Assembly (NCBI GenBank): GCA_963748385.1
Contig: CAVVIQ010000009.1
Coordinates: 372,001 to 436,000, forward strand
Direction of reading: 5' to 3'
DNA: 64,000 bases
Source: Rhodoblastus sp963748385
GTDB lineage: Bacteria; Pseudomonadota; Alphaproteobacteria; Rhizobiales; Beijerinckiaceae
Notes under the pieces: model-generated
Told to the model about the DNA's origin: nothing
The model's input: only the letters and a program-made list of their open reading frames with translations
The model's database searches: none
Translations under genes and position numbers: made by a program
In this document: positions 37,264-46,756 of the stretch, one piece after another
Layout of the letters: each line of letters starts with the position of its first letter
Numbering within the stretch: position 1 is the first letter of the stretch

Positions 37264-39526
37264 ATGGAATCGAACTGGGACGCAATCATCATCGGATCTG
37301 GCATGGGCGGCCTGACCGCCGCTGGTCTGTTGGCCAAAGTCGCCAGGATGAGGGTCCTGGTGCTCGAAAAACACTCGGAACGCGGCGGGCAGACGCACGT
37401 CTTCCGGCGCGATGGGGCGCCCTGGGATGTTGGCCTGCATTATGTCGGCCATTTGCAGGAAGGAACGCTTGAGCGCAGGCTGCTCGACTTCCTGTCGGGC
37501 GGAGCCTTGCGCTGGAACCGGATGCCCGACGATTTCGAACGCTTCGTCTATCCCGGCCTGACCTTCGCCGTTCCTTCCGATCCGTCGCGCTACGAGGCCC
37601 GGCTGATCGAGCGATTCCCCGACGAGGCCGGCGCCATCCGTCGCTATTTTCGCGACCTGCGCTCCGTCGCCCGCTGGACGATCCTGGGCATCCAGCAGCA
37701 GATGGCGCCGGCGCCTCTGGCCTGTCTGATCGCCCAATACCGCCGCCTTGGCGCGGCCGAGGCCACGCAGACCACCGGCGCCTACCTCGCGCGCCATTTT
37801 TCCTCGCCGCTGCTCAAATCCCTGCTCGCATCGCAATGGGGCGACTATGGCGTCCCGCCAAAGCAAAGCGCTTTCGCCATTCACGCCCTCGTCGCCGGCA
37901 GCTATTTTGACGGCGCATGGTTTCCGCAGGGCGGCGCCGGGCAGATCGCCCGCACCTTCGAGCAGGGAATCGAAACGAGCGCCGGCGCGATCAAGGTCTG
38001 CCAGGAGGTGATGCAGATTGTGACGAGCGGCGGACGCGCCATCGGCGTGAAGGCGATCGACCAAAGCGGCGCCGACCCGGTGGAAGTCGCTTATCATGCG
38101 CCCGTCATCATCTCCAATGTCGGCGCGCAGCTCACCTACCAGCGCCTGCTCCCCGTCGATGGTGAAATCGGTCGGCGGACGGCGAAGGCGCGCGCCTTGC
38201 TAGACTCCCTGGTCGGGGGGTTGTCGGCCGTCAACCTGTACGTCCGCCTCAAGGAGCCCGTTTCCACTCTCGGCGTTCAGGGCGAGAACTACTGGATCAA
38301 CACCGAACTCGACCACGACGATGTGGAGGCGCATACGGCCATGGTCCTGGCGGGCGAACCGCGCCACGCCTATCTGTCGTTTCCGTCAGCCAAATCCGGC
38401 GACGAGCGCTTCCACACCGCCGAGATCATCGCGATGGTTCAGGCCGACGCGTTCAAGGCCTGGCGCGGCACATCCAGCGGGAATCGCGGACGCGACTACG
38501 CCGAACTCAAGGAGCGCATCGCGCAGGGCCTGCTGCGCCTTGCCGACACAGCCGTGCCAGGCTTTTCCGCGCTGGTGCGCTATAGCGAATTATCCACGCC
38601 GCTGACCGTCGAGCATTTTACGTCGCGGCTGGACGGCTGTTTCTATGGGCTGCCGGCGACGCCGAAAAAATATCGATCGGCCGGGTTTTCCGCGCGGACG
38701 CCGATCGATGGCCTGTATCTCAGCGGCTCCGACGTCGCCAGCCTGGGCATTGTCGGCGCCATGATGGGCGGGGCGGCGGCGGCCAGTCAGGCGCTCGGCT
38801 CCGCCGGATTCCTGCGCATCATGGCGCAGGTGAACCGGCCCCCCGCGCCTTCGTCCGCGGCGGCGCGCCCGGCGCCGAAGAAGCGCGCCCGGCTGCTGAC
38901 GAAGACGGCGCTGACGCCGTCGATCTGGCGCCTGGAATTCGAACTCGACGAGCCTGTGAACTTCGTTCCAGGGCAATATGTCAAGCTGCGCGTCGCCCCA
39001 TTCGAATGGCGGGATTATTCGATCGCGGCGGCGGCGGGAAATCGTCGTTGTCTTGCTGGTGAGCAATCGCACCGGTGGCGACGGCTCCCATTACGCCGAC
39101 ACCGTGCAGACTGGCGCCGCGACCGAAATCGAGGCGCCGTTCGGCGCGTTTCGGTTATGGCGCAACGAGCGCAGAAAAGTGTTTGTCGCCACCGGGACCG
39201 GGCTCGCGCCCTTCCTGCCGATGTTCGAACAGATGGCGCGGCTCGGCGAGTTGCAGACGGCCGAATTGTACTTCGGCTGCCGCTCCCTGTCCGAGGACAT
39301 CACCGCGGCTTTCGCCGGCCTGCCGCCGCGCGTCGTCCGCTGCGTGAGCCGCGAGGCGCCGCCGGCGGGCGGCTTCGCCGGACGTGTGACGAGCGCCCTG
39401 GCCGGGCTCGAATTCGATCCGGCGGCGACGGATTTCTATATTTGCGGCTCAGCGGCTATGGTGGCCGATTGCACGATGATTCTGGAGCGCGCTGGCGCGT
39501 CCCGGATCCTGACCGAGCCTTATTGA
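37264..39526 (+). CDS. CrtI/retinol-saturase-like FAD oxidoreductase fused to a ferredoxin-NAD(P) reductase-like module, one frameshift
   Basis: N-terminal about 500 residues: FAD Rossmann motif AIIIGSGMGGLTAAGLLAK, EKHSERGGQTHVF, the retinol-saturase-like DVGLHYVG, WFPQGGAGQIARTFEQGIE, and the C-terminal GLYLSGSDVASLGIVGAMMGGAAAA. After an Ala/Pro linker comes an FNR-like module: FVPGQYVKLRV, the FAD motif RDYSIA, the NAD(P) motif VFVATGTGLAPFLPMFEQM, and FYICGSAAMVAD. The frame changes at about 39030-39045 in a GCGGCGGCGG stretch; the FNR part then reads on to 39526. There is no Fe-S domain. I expect an electron path from NAD(P)H through the second flavin to a polyene or retinoid-like substrate; this is inference. 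Confidence 0.8.
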
Positions 39527-39547
39527 GCGACCCGCCCGCGCCACGCG

Positions 39548-40045
39548 ATGAAGAAATCCTGGTTCACCCAGACCGAAGCCTTTTTGCTGCATGAAATCGT
39601 CGCCCGTCTCGACCGGCTGGGGCGCAAGCGCGTGCTCGACGCAAGGGGCGTCAGCTATCCGGAATTTCTTGTTGCGATGGCGGTGCGCGAAATGACGCGC
39701 CCGACGCATGGAGAAGTCGGCGACCTGCTGGATATGAGCAAGTCGCTGGTCAGTCAGCGGGTCGCCGGTCTGCTCGCCAAGGGGCTTGTCATGCAACAGC
39801 GCGACGCGCAGAACCGCAGACAGGTGCGGCTCGAACTGACCGAAGCCGGCCAGGCCGCGCTCCAGGAAATCTATCTGGAACTGGCGAGCAGCGCCTCGAA
39901 AATATTCGACGCCCTCGGCTCCTCGCGCCCGCGGTTCCTGCAGTCGCTCCAACTTTTGCGAGACGCGCTCGCCGCCGAGGAGGAACGCGCCGACATGGCG
40001 CAATCGCGCCCGGGCCACGCCCGCTATCGCTCGAGCGAGCAATAG
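39548..40045 (+). CDS. MarR-family transcriptional regulator
   Basis: 165 residues. Winged helix-turn-helix of the MarR type: FLVAMAVREMTRPTHGEVGDLLDMSKSLVSQRVAGLLAKGLVMQQRDAQNRRQVRLELTEAGQAAL. Starts 21 bases after the fusion gene, so it is probably in its operon. The AT-rich palindrome before the operon is the likely autoregulated target. Ligand unknown. Confidence 0.88.
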   Translation: MKKSWFTQTEAFLLHEIVARLDRLGRKRVLDARGVSYPEFLVAMAVREMTRPTHGEVGDLLDMSKSLVSQRVAGLLAKGLVMQQRDAQNRRQVRLELTEAGQAALQEIYLELASSASKIFDALGSSRPRFLQSLQLLRDALAAEEERADMAQSRPGHARYRSSEQ

Positions 40046-40246
40046 GGTTCGCAAGCCGGGCGCAACGACGCGCGATTTGGCGGCTCGCCGCGAGACGCTT
40101 CAGCACCCGCTTCCGTCGGTCCGGGAAATTCATGGCGAGGCGTCGTTCCGGCCGCCATCGGCCAATGCCGCCCATTCGAGCATTCACCGCCCCCGCCTGG
40201 AGCCATTTGCTGGCGGGAAGGCAGCGTCGGATTTCGACGGCCGGCC

Positions 40247-41152
40247 CTAACTTTCAGCGGCGGACTCCTGCGGTTCGGTGACGTTCAACTGGCGATAGTC
40301 GATGCGCGGCACGCCGTTGTCGCGCGCGACAAGGATGTCGGCGAAGACCTCGTCGAATCTGATGTCGCGCCAGGCGTAGCTCTTGCGGACATTGACATTC
40401 TGGCCCGAAACGTCGTCGAGCCCGACGAAGATCACCACGAAAAAGGCGTCCATCGCCTCCAGCTCCTCGGGCCCCTTGCCGAAGATCGGACTGTCTCCGT
40501 CCACGACATGAAACAGGGTCCAGGAAAAGGCGAAAATCGGATTGCGCGCCTGTTTCAGGGCAAGCTGGAGGAACCGGCGATAGCCGACGCCCTCGACCGT
40601 GGCGTCGCTGTAGATCATCCAGATTTCGGCCCTCGCCTCATTGACCGAACTGCGGCGGGCGTTGACGAAACGCGCCGTCAGCGTCGGGAGGCCGTCGTGC
40701 CGGGCGAGCGTCATGCAATCGGCGAAGATGACCCGGGCGCGGGGCCGCGAAAAGCGCGCGAAAATCAGGCCGGTGAACACGGCAAGAGTCGACATGCCGG
40801 TGAAGATTTCCAGCGTCGCGATCGAATGGCCGTAAATGTTCTGCGGATGCATGTCGCCATAGCCGACCGTCGCCAGGGTCTCGATCGAAAAGAAGAACAG
40901 ATCGACCAGCGAGCCCGGCCGCGCGTTGGCGACGGCGTCGCCTCCGAGCCAGTACAGAAAGGCGAACAGCAGGTTCATGGTCAGGAAATAGAGCGCGTAG
41001 CCGGCGAAAAAGGCCGGCCAGGACACGCTCATGCTGTTGTGAAAGACGTCGGTCCAGAACGACTGGTCGAGGCCGCGGGTCAAAAACTCGCGGTCGCCGA
41101 TGCGCACCAGTTGTTCGCGTTCGGTCCGGCGGCGGATCAAAGGTTTTCCCAC
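40247..41152 (-). CDS. Inward-rectifier potassium channel (KirBac type)
   Basis: 301 residues. Pore helix and selectivity filter ATVGYGDMHPQ (TVGYGD at 95-100) sit between two transmembrane helices (AFFAGYALYFLTMNLLFAFLYWL and FTGMSTLAVFTGLIFARFSRPRARVIFA). The cytoplasmic immunoglobulin-like Kir domain follows (FVNARRSSVNEARAEIWM, FSWTLFHVVDGDSPI, NVRKSYAWRDIRFDEVF). This is the KirBac layout. Starts at GTG 41152, overlapping the end of the GST gene by 16 bases, so translation is probably coupled. Confidence 0.93.
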   Translation of the reverse strand: MGKPLIRRRTEREQLVRIGDREFLTRGLDQSFWTDVFHNSMSVSWPAFFAGYALYFLTMNLLFAFLYWLGGDAVANARPGSLVDLFFFSIETLATVGYGDMHPQNIYGHSIATLEIFTGMSTLAVFTGLIFARFSRPRARVIFADCMTLARHDGLPTLTARFVNARRSSVNEARAEIWMIYSDATVEGVGYRRFLQLALKQARNPIFAFSWTLFHVVDGDSPIFGKGPEELEAMDAFFVVIFVGLDDVSGQNVNVRKSYAWRDIRFDEVFADILVARDNGVPRIDYRQLNVTEPQESAAES

Positions 41153-41778
41153 TTCTCTATGACCCAGCTCTCGGCTCGCGCGCCTTCACGCCATTGCCGG
41201 AACGCGGGCAAGGCCAGAACGCGGTCGCAATAGGCCCGCGCGGCGGGCTGGAGTTCGAGCGCATAAACGTCGAGGCGGGTGGCGACCGGCGCGAAAAAGG
41301 CGTCGGCGGCGCAGAAATCGCCGAACAGGAATTCGCCCTCGCTTTGCGAAAAGATCGTCTGGATGCGGGCGAGATCGGCCCGCGCCGCTTCTTCCAGCGG
41401 CAGCGGCGCGGCGCGACGGGCGCGGCGGAAATTGGTCGGGCAGGCTTGCCGCAAGCCCTGAAAGCCGGAATGCATTTCGGCGCAGAGCGAACGCGCGCGC
41501 GCCCGTTTTTTCCGGTCCCGCGGCCAGATGTTTTTTTCCGGAAAAGCTTCCGCCAGATATTCGACGATGGCGAGCGAATCCCACACCGCCAGATCGCCGT
41601 CGCGCAGCGCCGGAACCTTTCCGGTCGGCGTCTCGCGCAGCATCTTTTCGCGCGAGCCTTCGACATAGAGCGGGACGACCTCCTCCGAAAAGGGAATGTC
41701 GAGCGCGCGCATCAGAAGCCAGGGCCGCAGCGACCAGGACGAATAGGCCTTGTTGCCGATGAAAAGTTTCAAGGTCAT
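41137..41778 (-). CDS. Glutathione S-transferase-like protein
   Basis: 213 residues. N-terminal thioredoxin-like domain KLFIGNKAYSSWSLRPWLLMRALDIPF with Ser in the usual catalytic position, TPTGKVPALRDGDLAVWDSLAIVEYLAE (glutathione-contacting cis-Pro and Ser). The C-terminal helical domain includes ACPTNFRRARR and FGDFCAADAFFAPVATRLDVY. Substrate unknown. Upstream neighbour is a rhodanese, downstream an overlapping potassium channel. Confidence 0.92.
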   Translation of the reverse strand: MTLKLFIGNKAYSSWSLRPWLLMRALDIPFSEEVVPLYVEGSREKMLRETPTGKVPALRDGDLAVWDSLAIVEYLAEAFPEKNIWPRDRKKRARARSLCAEMHSGFQGLRQACPTNFRRARRAAPLPLEEAARADLARIQTIFSQSEGEFLFGDFCAADAFFAPVATRLDVYALELQPAARAYCDRVLALPAFRQWREGARAESWVIEKWENL

Positions 41779-41786
41779 GGCGTTTC

Positions 41787-42206
41787 TCAGAATCTCGGCG
41801 CCGCCGGATGGCGCGGCGGCTCACAAGGCGCTCCTGCCTTCTTCCAGGCGGAAAAGCCGCCCTCGATATGGGCGACCGGAGCAAGACCCATGCGCTGCGC
41901 CAGATGCGCGGCCAGCGCCGAGCGCCAACCGGCTGCGCAGAAGAACACGAACGTCTTGTCCTGCTGGAATTGCGGCTTGGCGTAGGGGCTCGCCGGATCG
42001 ATCCAGAATTCGAGCATGCCGCGCGGGCAATGGAAGGCGCCGGTGATTCGGCCCTCGCGGTCGAGTTCGCGCGGGTCGCGCAGATCGACGAACAGCACGT
42101 CGTCGCGGCCGAGCAGTTCCTCCGCCTCGGCGATCTTCAGCGTCCGCACCGCCGCATTGGCCTCGGCCAGCATCTGCTGAATTCCATAGGTGATCCTGCT
42201 CGGCAT
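41787..42206 (-). CDS. Rhodanese-like sulfurtransferase
   Basis: 139 residues from ATG 42206. One rhodanese domain: DDVLFVDLRDPRELDREGRITGAFHCPRGMLEFWIDP, active-site loop CAAGWRS with the catalytic Cys, AHIEGGFSAWKKAG. Transfers sulfane sulfur to an unknown acceptor in the cytoplasm. Eight bases separate it from the GST gene. Confidence 0.93.
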   Translation of the reverse strand: MPSRITYGIQQMLAEANAAVRTLKIAEAEELLGRDDVLFVDLRDPRELDREGRITGAFHCPRGMLEFWIDPASPYAKPQFQQDKTFVFFCAAGWRSALAAHLAQRMGLAPVAHIEGGFSAWKKAGAPCEPPRHPAAPRF

Positions 42207-42299
42207 CAAGCTGCTCCCTGATCCGGATTGGACCCCAGGGCGGGGGCTGCGTCAACACGCAAGGCTTGACCCGGCTCCGCCTTTCTCCGACAAGCTTTC

Positions 42300-42572
42300 A
42301 TGCTTGACGACGATCCGCTCGCCCAGACGATTCTCGCGCTCTGCGCCACTCTCGGCCCCGGCAAGTCGATCTGCCCGACCGACGCGGCCAAGGCTTTCGC
42401 CGGCGCGCGCGAGGAGGATGAACTTGCGTGGCGCGGCCACCTGCCGCAGGTGCGCGGCCGCGCCGTGGCGCTCGCCCGCGCTGGGCGGCTGGTGATCTAT
42501 CGCAAGGGCAAGCCGGCCGATCCCGACGATTTTCGCGGCGTCTACCGCATCGGCCTGCCACGCGGCGATTGA
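42300..42572 (+). CDS. DUF3253 protein
   Basis: 90 residues. DPLAQTILALCATLGPGKSICPTDAAKAF and LAWRGHLPQVRGRAVALARAGRLVIYRKGKPADPDDFRGVYRI match DUF3253, a small winged-helix-like domain of unknown function. ATG 42300. Confidence 0.88.
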   Translation: MLDDDPLAQTILALCATLGPGKSICPTDAAKAFAGAREEDELAWRGHLPQVRGRAVALARAGRLVIYRKGKPADPDDFRGVYRIGLPRGD

Positions 42573-42595
42573 AGGCCGCCGACAGGGAGCGCCAA

Positions 42596-43384
42596 ATGTT
42601 CTTCGTCGCCGCGAAAATTTTCTGGCTCCTCGCCTCGCCGCTCCATCTGCTGCTGATCCTGCTGCTGGCGGGGCTGATCTTGAGCCCCCTCTGGCGTCAC
42701 GGCCGGGCTTTGGCGCTGGCGGCGGCCATCGCCCTGGCCTTGATCGTCTTCTCGCCGGCCAGCGCCTTGCTGATCCGCCCGCTGGAGGACCGCTTCCCCA
42801 GGAAATCCGAGATCATGCCGCCGCCCACGGGGATCATCGTCCTCGGCGGCGCCGTGGACGAGGGCGTCGCCCGCGCCCGGGACCAGGTCGCGCTCAACGA
42901 CGCGGCCGAGCGCATGACCGAGGGCGCGGCGCTGGCGCGGCTCTATCCCGAGGCGCGGCTGGTCTTTTCCGGCGGCTCCTCCGCGCTGATCGACGATACG
43001 GCCAAGGAGGCGGATGTCGCGCGCCGGCTCTGGCGCGAGCTTGGCGTTCCCGAAAGCCAGACGCTTTTCGAGGACCGCTCGCGCAACACCTATGAGAACG
43101 CCCTTTTCACCAAGGAGCTGATCGACCCGAAAAAAGGCGAGCGCTGGCTTCTGGTGACATCGGCCTTCCACATGCCGCGCGCCGTGGGAATTTTCCGGGC
43201 CCTGGGCATGGAGGTCGAGGCGTTCCCCGTCGACTATCGCACCTTTGGCGACGCCCGGGACTTCCGCCCGCCGGGAGACGGCGCCCGCGCCATCCTCAAT
43301 TTCGAAACCGCGGCGCGGGAATGGACCGGTTTGCTGGTCTATCGCCTGGCCGGAAAGACAGGCGCCCTGTTCCCCGCGCCTTGA
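42596..43384 (+). CDS. YdcF/ElyC-like (DUF218) membrane protein
   Basis: 262 residues from ATG 42596 behind AGGGAG. Two N-terminal transmembrane helices, then the DUF218 domain: IIVLGGAVDEG, ARLYPEARLVFSGGSS, LFEDRSRNTYENALFTKELI, WLLVTSAFHMPRAVGIFRALGMEVEAFPVDYR. Relatives (ElyC, SanA) act in envelope/undecaprenyl-phosphate metabolism. Lies 23 bases after the DUF3253 gene. Confidence 0.9.
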   Translation: MFFVAAKIFWLLASPLHLLLILLLAGLILSPLWRHGRALALAAAIALALIVFSPASALLIRPLEDRFPRKSEIMPPPTGIIVLGGAVDEGVARARDQVALNDAAERMTEGAALARLYPEARLVFSGGSSALIDDTAKEADVARRLWRELGVPESQTLFEDRSRNTYENALFTKELIDPKKGERWLLVTSAFHMPRAVGIFRALGMEVEAFPVDYRTFGDARDFRPPGDGARAILNFETAAREWTGLLVYRLAGKTGALFPAP

Positions 43385-43399
43385 GACGCCGGGCCTGCG

Positions 43400-44218
43400 T
43401 CATTTCGACGCCGACACCTTGCGCCCCACGCCATTGGATTGCAGGAAATTCTGCCAGTCCTGATCGTCGCCATAGAATGCGTTGCGATCGACCTTTGTCG
43501 GAATGCCGCGCACCCAGGCGTCGGATTGATATTGCCAGAACCGCCATTCGCGATCGCCATATTTCGCGGAAGGGCGCCGCTTGGTCGAGCGGATCCAGAT
43601 CGGATAATCGGTCAACTCGCCGTCGATGATCGACTGGTAGAAATCGACCGTGGTGTAAACGATCGGCTTCTTGCCGTAATAGCGCTCCATCTCGGAGAGC
43701 ATGGCGCGGATTTCGTGGAGCGTCGGCTCGCGTTCGAGACGGCGCCGGCAGGTCGGCAAATCCGGCGTCGCCTCGACGTCGAGCACCGGCGGCAGGGCGT
43801 CCGCCTCGGGCGGCACGTTCCTTTCGAACCAGGCCATGTTGTCCTGCCACGGCCGGCACCAATAGACGAAATGATAGGCGCCGTGCGGCAGGCCGGCAGC
43901 CTTGGCGCCCTGCCAGTTGCGGACGAATTTCGGGTCGATGCGGTCGCCGCCCTCGGTCGCCTTGATATAGGCGAATTTGACGCCGCCCTCATGCACCGCG
44001 TCCCAATTGACGTTGCCCTGATATTTGGACACGTCGACGCCGTGAACGGTGAAATTCCGTGCGAGCTTGGTCGCCTCGGTCTCCTTGTACTGGCCGGGCT
44101 TGGCGCCGACCAGAGGCCGCTCCGCGAAAGCCGAGGGAGCCTCGGCGCAGGCGGCGAGCGCGAGCAACACGCCCGGAAGCGCGAGACGCGGCATGATTTT
44201 CCAGCGGATATCATTCAT
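43400..44218 (-). CDS. GH25 lysozyme-like lipoprotein
   Basis: 272 residues. Lipobox LALAACAEA marks lipidation at the Cys. The GH25 muramidase domain has HGVDVSKYQGNVNW, FAYIKATEGGDR, GAYHFVYWCRPWQDNMAWFE, PPVLDVEATPD (catalytic acid residues) and WRFWQYQSD. It would cleave peptidoglycan between MurNAc and GlcNAc from the periplasmic or outer-membrane face. ATG 44218. Stop is 15 bases from the convergent DUF218 gene. Confidence 0.92.
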   Translation of the reverse strand: MNDIRWKIMPRLALPGVLLALAACAEAPSAFAERPLVGAKPGQYKETEATKLARNFTVHGVDVSKYQGNVNWDAVHEGGVKFAYIKATEGGDRIDPKFVRNWQGAKAAGLPHGAYHFVYWCRPWQDNMAWFERNVPPEADALPPVLDVEATPDLPTCRRRLEREPTLHEIRAMLSEMERYYGKKPIVYTTVDFYQSIIDGELTDYPIWIRSTKRRPSAKYGDREWRFWQYQSDAWVRGIPTKVDRNAFYGDDQDWQNFLQSNGVGRKVSASK

Positions 44219-44442
44219 GCGGGCAGATTACCTCGCTCGGGGTAATAAGTCCTTAATCTAAGTCACGCCAGTTCAACGCCTGAATTGAACCGCAATTTTC
44301 GGTTTTTGCAAGAGCCATGGGGTCGGCGCCGTTCGAATCCTCGCCTTTTCCGGTGATTGCGCCGAAGGCGGACGCGCGGCGCCAGGACCGGAAGGTTGTT
44401 TTCGAGCGCGGCTGTCCGGCTTCGCCATGGGGTCGTTTTGCG

Positions 44443-45321
44443 ATGTGGGTAAAAAATCGGTTTATCGTCGCGGCCCTGGCGACCGCGCTCTGCGGCGGCG
44501 CGCAGGCCGAGCCCTGCGGCCCTCAGGCGCTCGGGGTTTCCCGGACGATCCTTGTCGGCGCCCCCGTCCATGTCGGGCTGAAAACCTATCCGCAGACGCT
44601 CGACCTCAAGGACCACGAGGTGGTCCTGACTTTCGACGACGGCCCTGCCCCGACCACCCGCCGCGTGCTCGCCGCGCTCGAAGCCCAGTGCGTCAGGGCG
44701 ACCTTTTTCCTGATCGGCCGCAACGCCGCCGCCATGCCGGAGCTGGCGCGCCGCGAGATCGCCGACGGCGACACGGTCGGCAGCCATTCCTACAGCCACC
44801 CGATCCTGCCCAGCCTGCCGCTCGCCAGAGCCATGGCCAATATCGACGCCGGCGTGGCCGCCGTGGAGAAAGCGACGGGCGGCAAGAAAGCGCCGTTCTT
44901 CCGCTTCCCAGGCTTCGCCGATTCGCCTGTTCTGCTGGAGGCGCTGGACAGGAAGAACATGCCGGTGTTCGGCGCCGATCTCTGGGCTTCGGACTGGAAC
45001 GTCATGACGCCGAAGCAGGAACTCGACCTGCTGATGGGCCGGCTGCGCCGCGCCCGCGGCGGGATCGTCCTCCTCCACGACACCAAGCAGGAGACGGCGG
45101 CCATGTTGCCCGACTTTCTCGCCGCGCTGAAGGCGGAAGGGTTCCATGTCGTGGCGCTCGCCCCCGGCGACGCCCCGCCCGCGCTGAAAAAAGCCCCCGC
45201 CGGCTGGAAATCCGAAACCGAAGAGACCCTGAAGAAGATGGGAATCCGCGGACCGGGACGCGGCGCGCCGAAGCCGGACATTCCGCTTCGCGAGCAGAGG
45301 GACCCGGCGACAGGAATGTGA
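44443..45321 (+). CDS. Secreted polysaccharide deacetylase (NodB homology domain)
   Basis: 292 residues from ATG 44443. Signal peptide FIVAALATALCGGAQA. NodB/CE4 motifs: VVLTFDDGPAPTTRRVL (first Asp is the base, second binds metal), VGSHSYSHPILPSLPL (metal His pair), PFFRFPGFADSPVLLEAL, LWASDWNVMTP, and GGIVLLHDTKQETAAMLPDFL. It removes N- or O-acetyl groups from peptidoglycan or another glycan. A start at 44317 would put the signal sequence internal. Confidence 0.92.
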   Translation: MWVKNRFIVAALATALCGGAQAEPCGPQALGVSRTILVGAPVHVGLKTYPQTLDLKDHEVVLTFDDGPAPTTRRVLAALEAQCVRATFFLIGRNAAAMPELARREIADGDTVGSHSYSHPILPSLPLARAMANIDAGVAAVEKATGGKKAPFFRFPGFADSPVLLEALDRKNMPVFGADLWASDWNVMTPKQELDLLMGRLRRARGGIVLLHDTKQETAAMLPDFLAALKAEGFHVVALAPGDAPPALKKAPAGWKSETEETLKKMGIRGPGRGAPKPDIPLREQRDPATGM

Positions 45322-45349
45322 GCGGGAGACATCCAAGCCTGGAGCTTGG

Positions 45350-45433
45350 TGCGGCCAAGAGGACTCGAACCTCCACCCCGGTTAAAGGACTAGCACCTCA
45401 AGCTAGCGCGTCTACCAATTCCGCCATGGCCGC
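45350..45433 (-). tRNA. tRNA-Leu (GAG anticodon)
   Basis: Acceptor stem GCGGCCA / TGGCCGC, D-loop GGTAGACGC, anticodon stem CTAGC/GCTAG around the loop TTGAGGT (anticodon GAG), a type II variable arm, and T-arm GGTTCGAGTCC. Discriminator base A at 45350; CCA is encoded in the genome at 45347-45349. Confidence 0.95.
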
Positions 45434-45538
45434 GCGATTTCCGGACGAAAGCCCGGTCAATCGGTAGGCGCGTCGTCTAACAAATCGCTTCCGGCGTTGC
45501 AAGCCGTTCGCCGGTTTTTTCTCGACGCGCCTGCGGCT

Positions 45539-46633
45539 TCAGCGTTTCCGGTCCCGAATCTCCGCCAAAGCCGACCAGGGAAGGACAGCCCAATCGGGAT
45601 CGTCGCACACGCGCGCGACGCGCGGAAAGCTCGCCCCCAGCCACAGGCCTTGCTCGTTGAGCGACCAGGCCGGAAAGCTCCAGACATCGGAGGCCGAATA
45701 ATCGCAGCCGTCGTCGGCGTCACGTTGCGGCGTCATCTCCCTGGCGTAATGATGCTTCAATACGGCGACGATCTCGGGCGCGAAAATCTTGCTGCGATAA
45801 TCCAGCCACGCGCCGCTGTCCTTTGGCGGAACCGGCCCTTGGCCGAAGGAGATCATGTCGTCGAGCGCCAGTTCGCGCCCGGAACGAGCGTCATAACTAT
45901 GGCCCTCGTCCGAAAAATCCGGATGGGCGGCGCCGGCGCAGTCGTAATTCGCATGCCAGACATAGCTGATATAGTCCGGGCCAAGCCACAAACGCGTCGC
46001 GTCCGCGCTGTCCATCCCCGCCTTGCCATCGGGCCCCGGACAGGCGAACCACGCCGAGATCTCGGTCCATTGGTTATGGGCGAGCGACAAATTGACGGCG
46101 TCGAGCGTCGGCTTTGGATATCCGCCCTCCAACCGGAACAATTTTGCGCCCGTCGCGCTTTCTCTGAACCAGCGGATTTTCTTGCCGTTGACTGTCTCTT
46201 CCCCATCCGGGACGAGCCTGAGCCCAGCCAATTGCAGGCGCTGATAGAGGCTGAGCCCGGCAGGAAGATCGCCAGGCGCGTCGAGGGGGGCCGTGACGGG
46301 ATGCAGCGACACGGGAAGCTCCCGGCCCTTCGCCGTCGTCAGGACGCCCGAGAGTCCGGGGCCGTCAATATGCAACGCCATTCGATCGCCGGTATTGCGC
46401 GACTCGAGCGTCAGCGTTCCATTCTTCCATTCGCCAGCCAGATCGATATCGAATTGAACGGTTCGATAAAAATAACGCCCCTCAGCATCCGCGCCGTCGC
46501 CGTCGAGCGTCACGACGACGCCGGCGTTGCCGACTGTCCCTTCATAGGTTCTCGGCGGGCCGATGGCGTTCGCCGCCGCGCTCCAAACAAAAAAGAGCGA
46601 GAGCGCCACGATGAACGTCGTGAGGTTCTTCAT
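45539..46633 (-). CDS. Secreted protein of unknown function
   Basis: 364 residues. Signal peptide LTTFIVALSLFFVWSAAANA. The first half is beta-rich (RTYEGTVGNAGVVVTLDGDG, GTLTLESRNTGDRMAL). The second half (NLSLAHNQWTEISAWFACPG, YSFP-like DVWSFPAWSLNEQGLWLGASFP, VLPWSAL) recalls the DUF3298/RsiV-type C-terminal domain. Probably periplasmic. Assignment to a named family is tentative. Confidence 0.7.
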   Translation of the reverse strand: MKNLTTFIVALSLFFVWSAAANAIGPPRTYEGTVGNAGVVVTLDGDGADAEGRYFYRTVQFDIDLAGEWKNGTLTLESRNTGDRMALHIDGPGLSGVLTTAKGRELPVSLHPVTAPLDAPGDLPAGLSLYQRLQLAGLRLVPDGEETVNGKKIRWFRESATGAKLFRLEGGYPKPTLDAVNLSLAHNQWTEISAWFACPGPDGKAGMDSADATRLWLGPDYISYVWHANYDCAGAAHPDFSDEGHSYDARSGRELALDDMISFGQGPVPPKDSGAWLDYRSKIFAPEIVAVLKHHYAREMTPQRDADDGCDYSASDVWSFPAWSLNEQGLWLGASFPRVARVCDDPDWAVLPWSALAEIRDRKR

Positions 46634-46756
46634 CCGGCCTTCGCCCGCGGTGAAATTTCCCGTCGACCAATTTGAGTTGATTGGCCAATTTACGCAAGCT
46701 AGAGCGCTTTACGCATTGTTGGACCGCGCGATAAGCGTCCGACACGAGACCATGAA

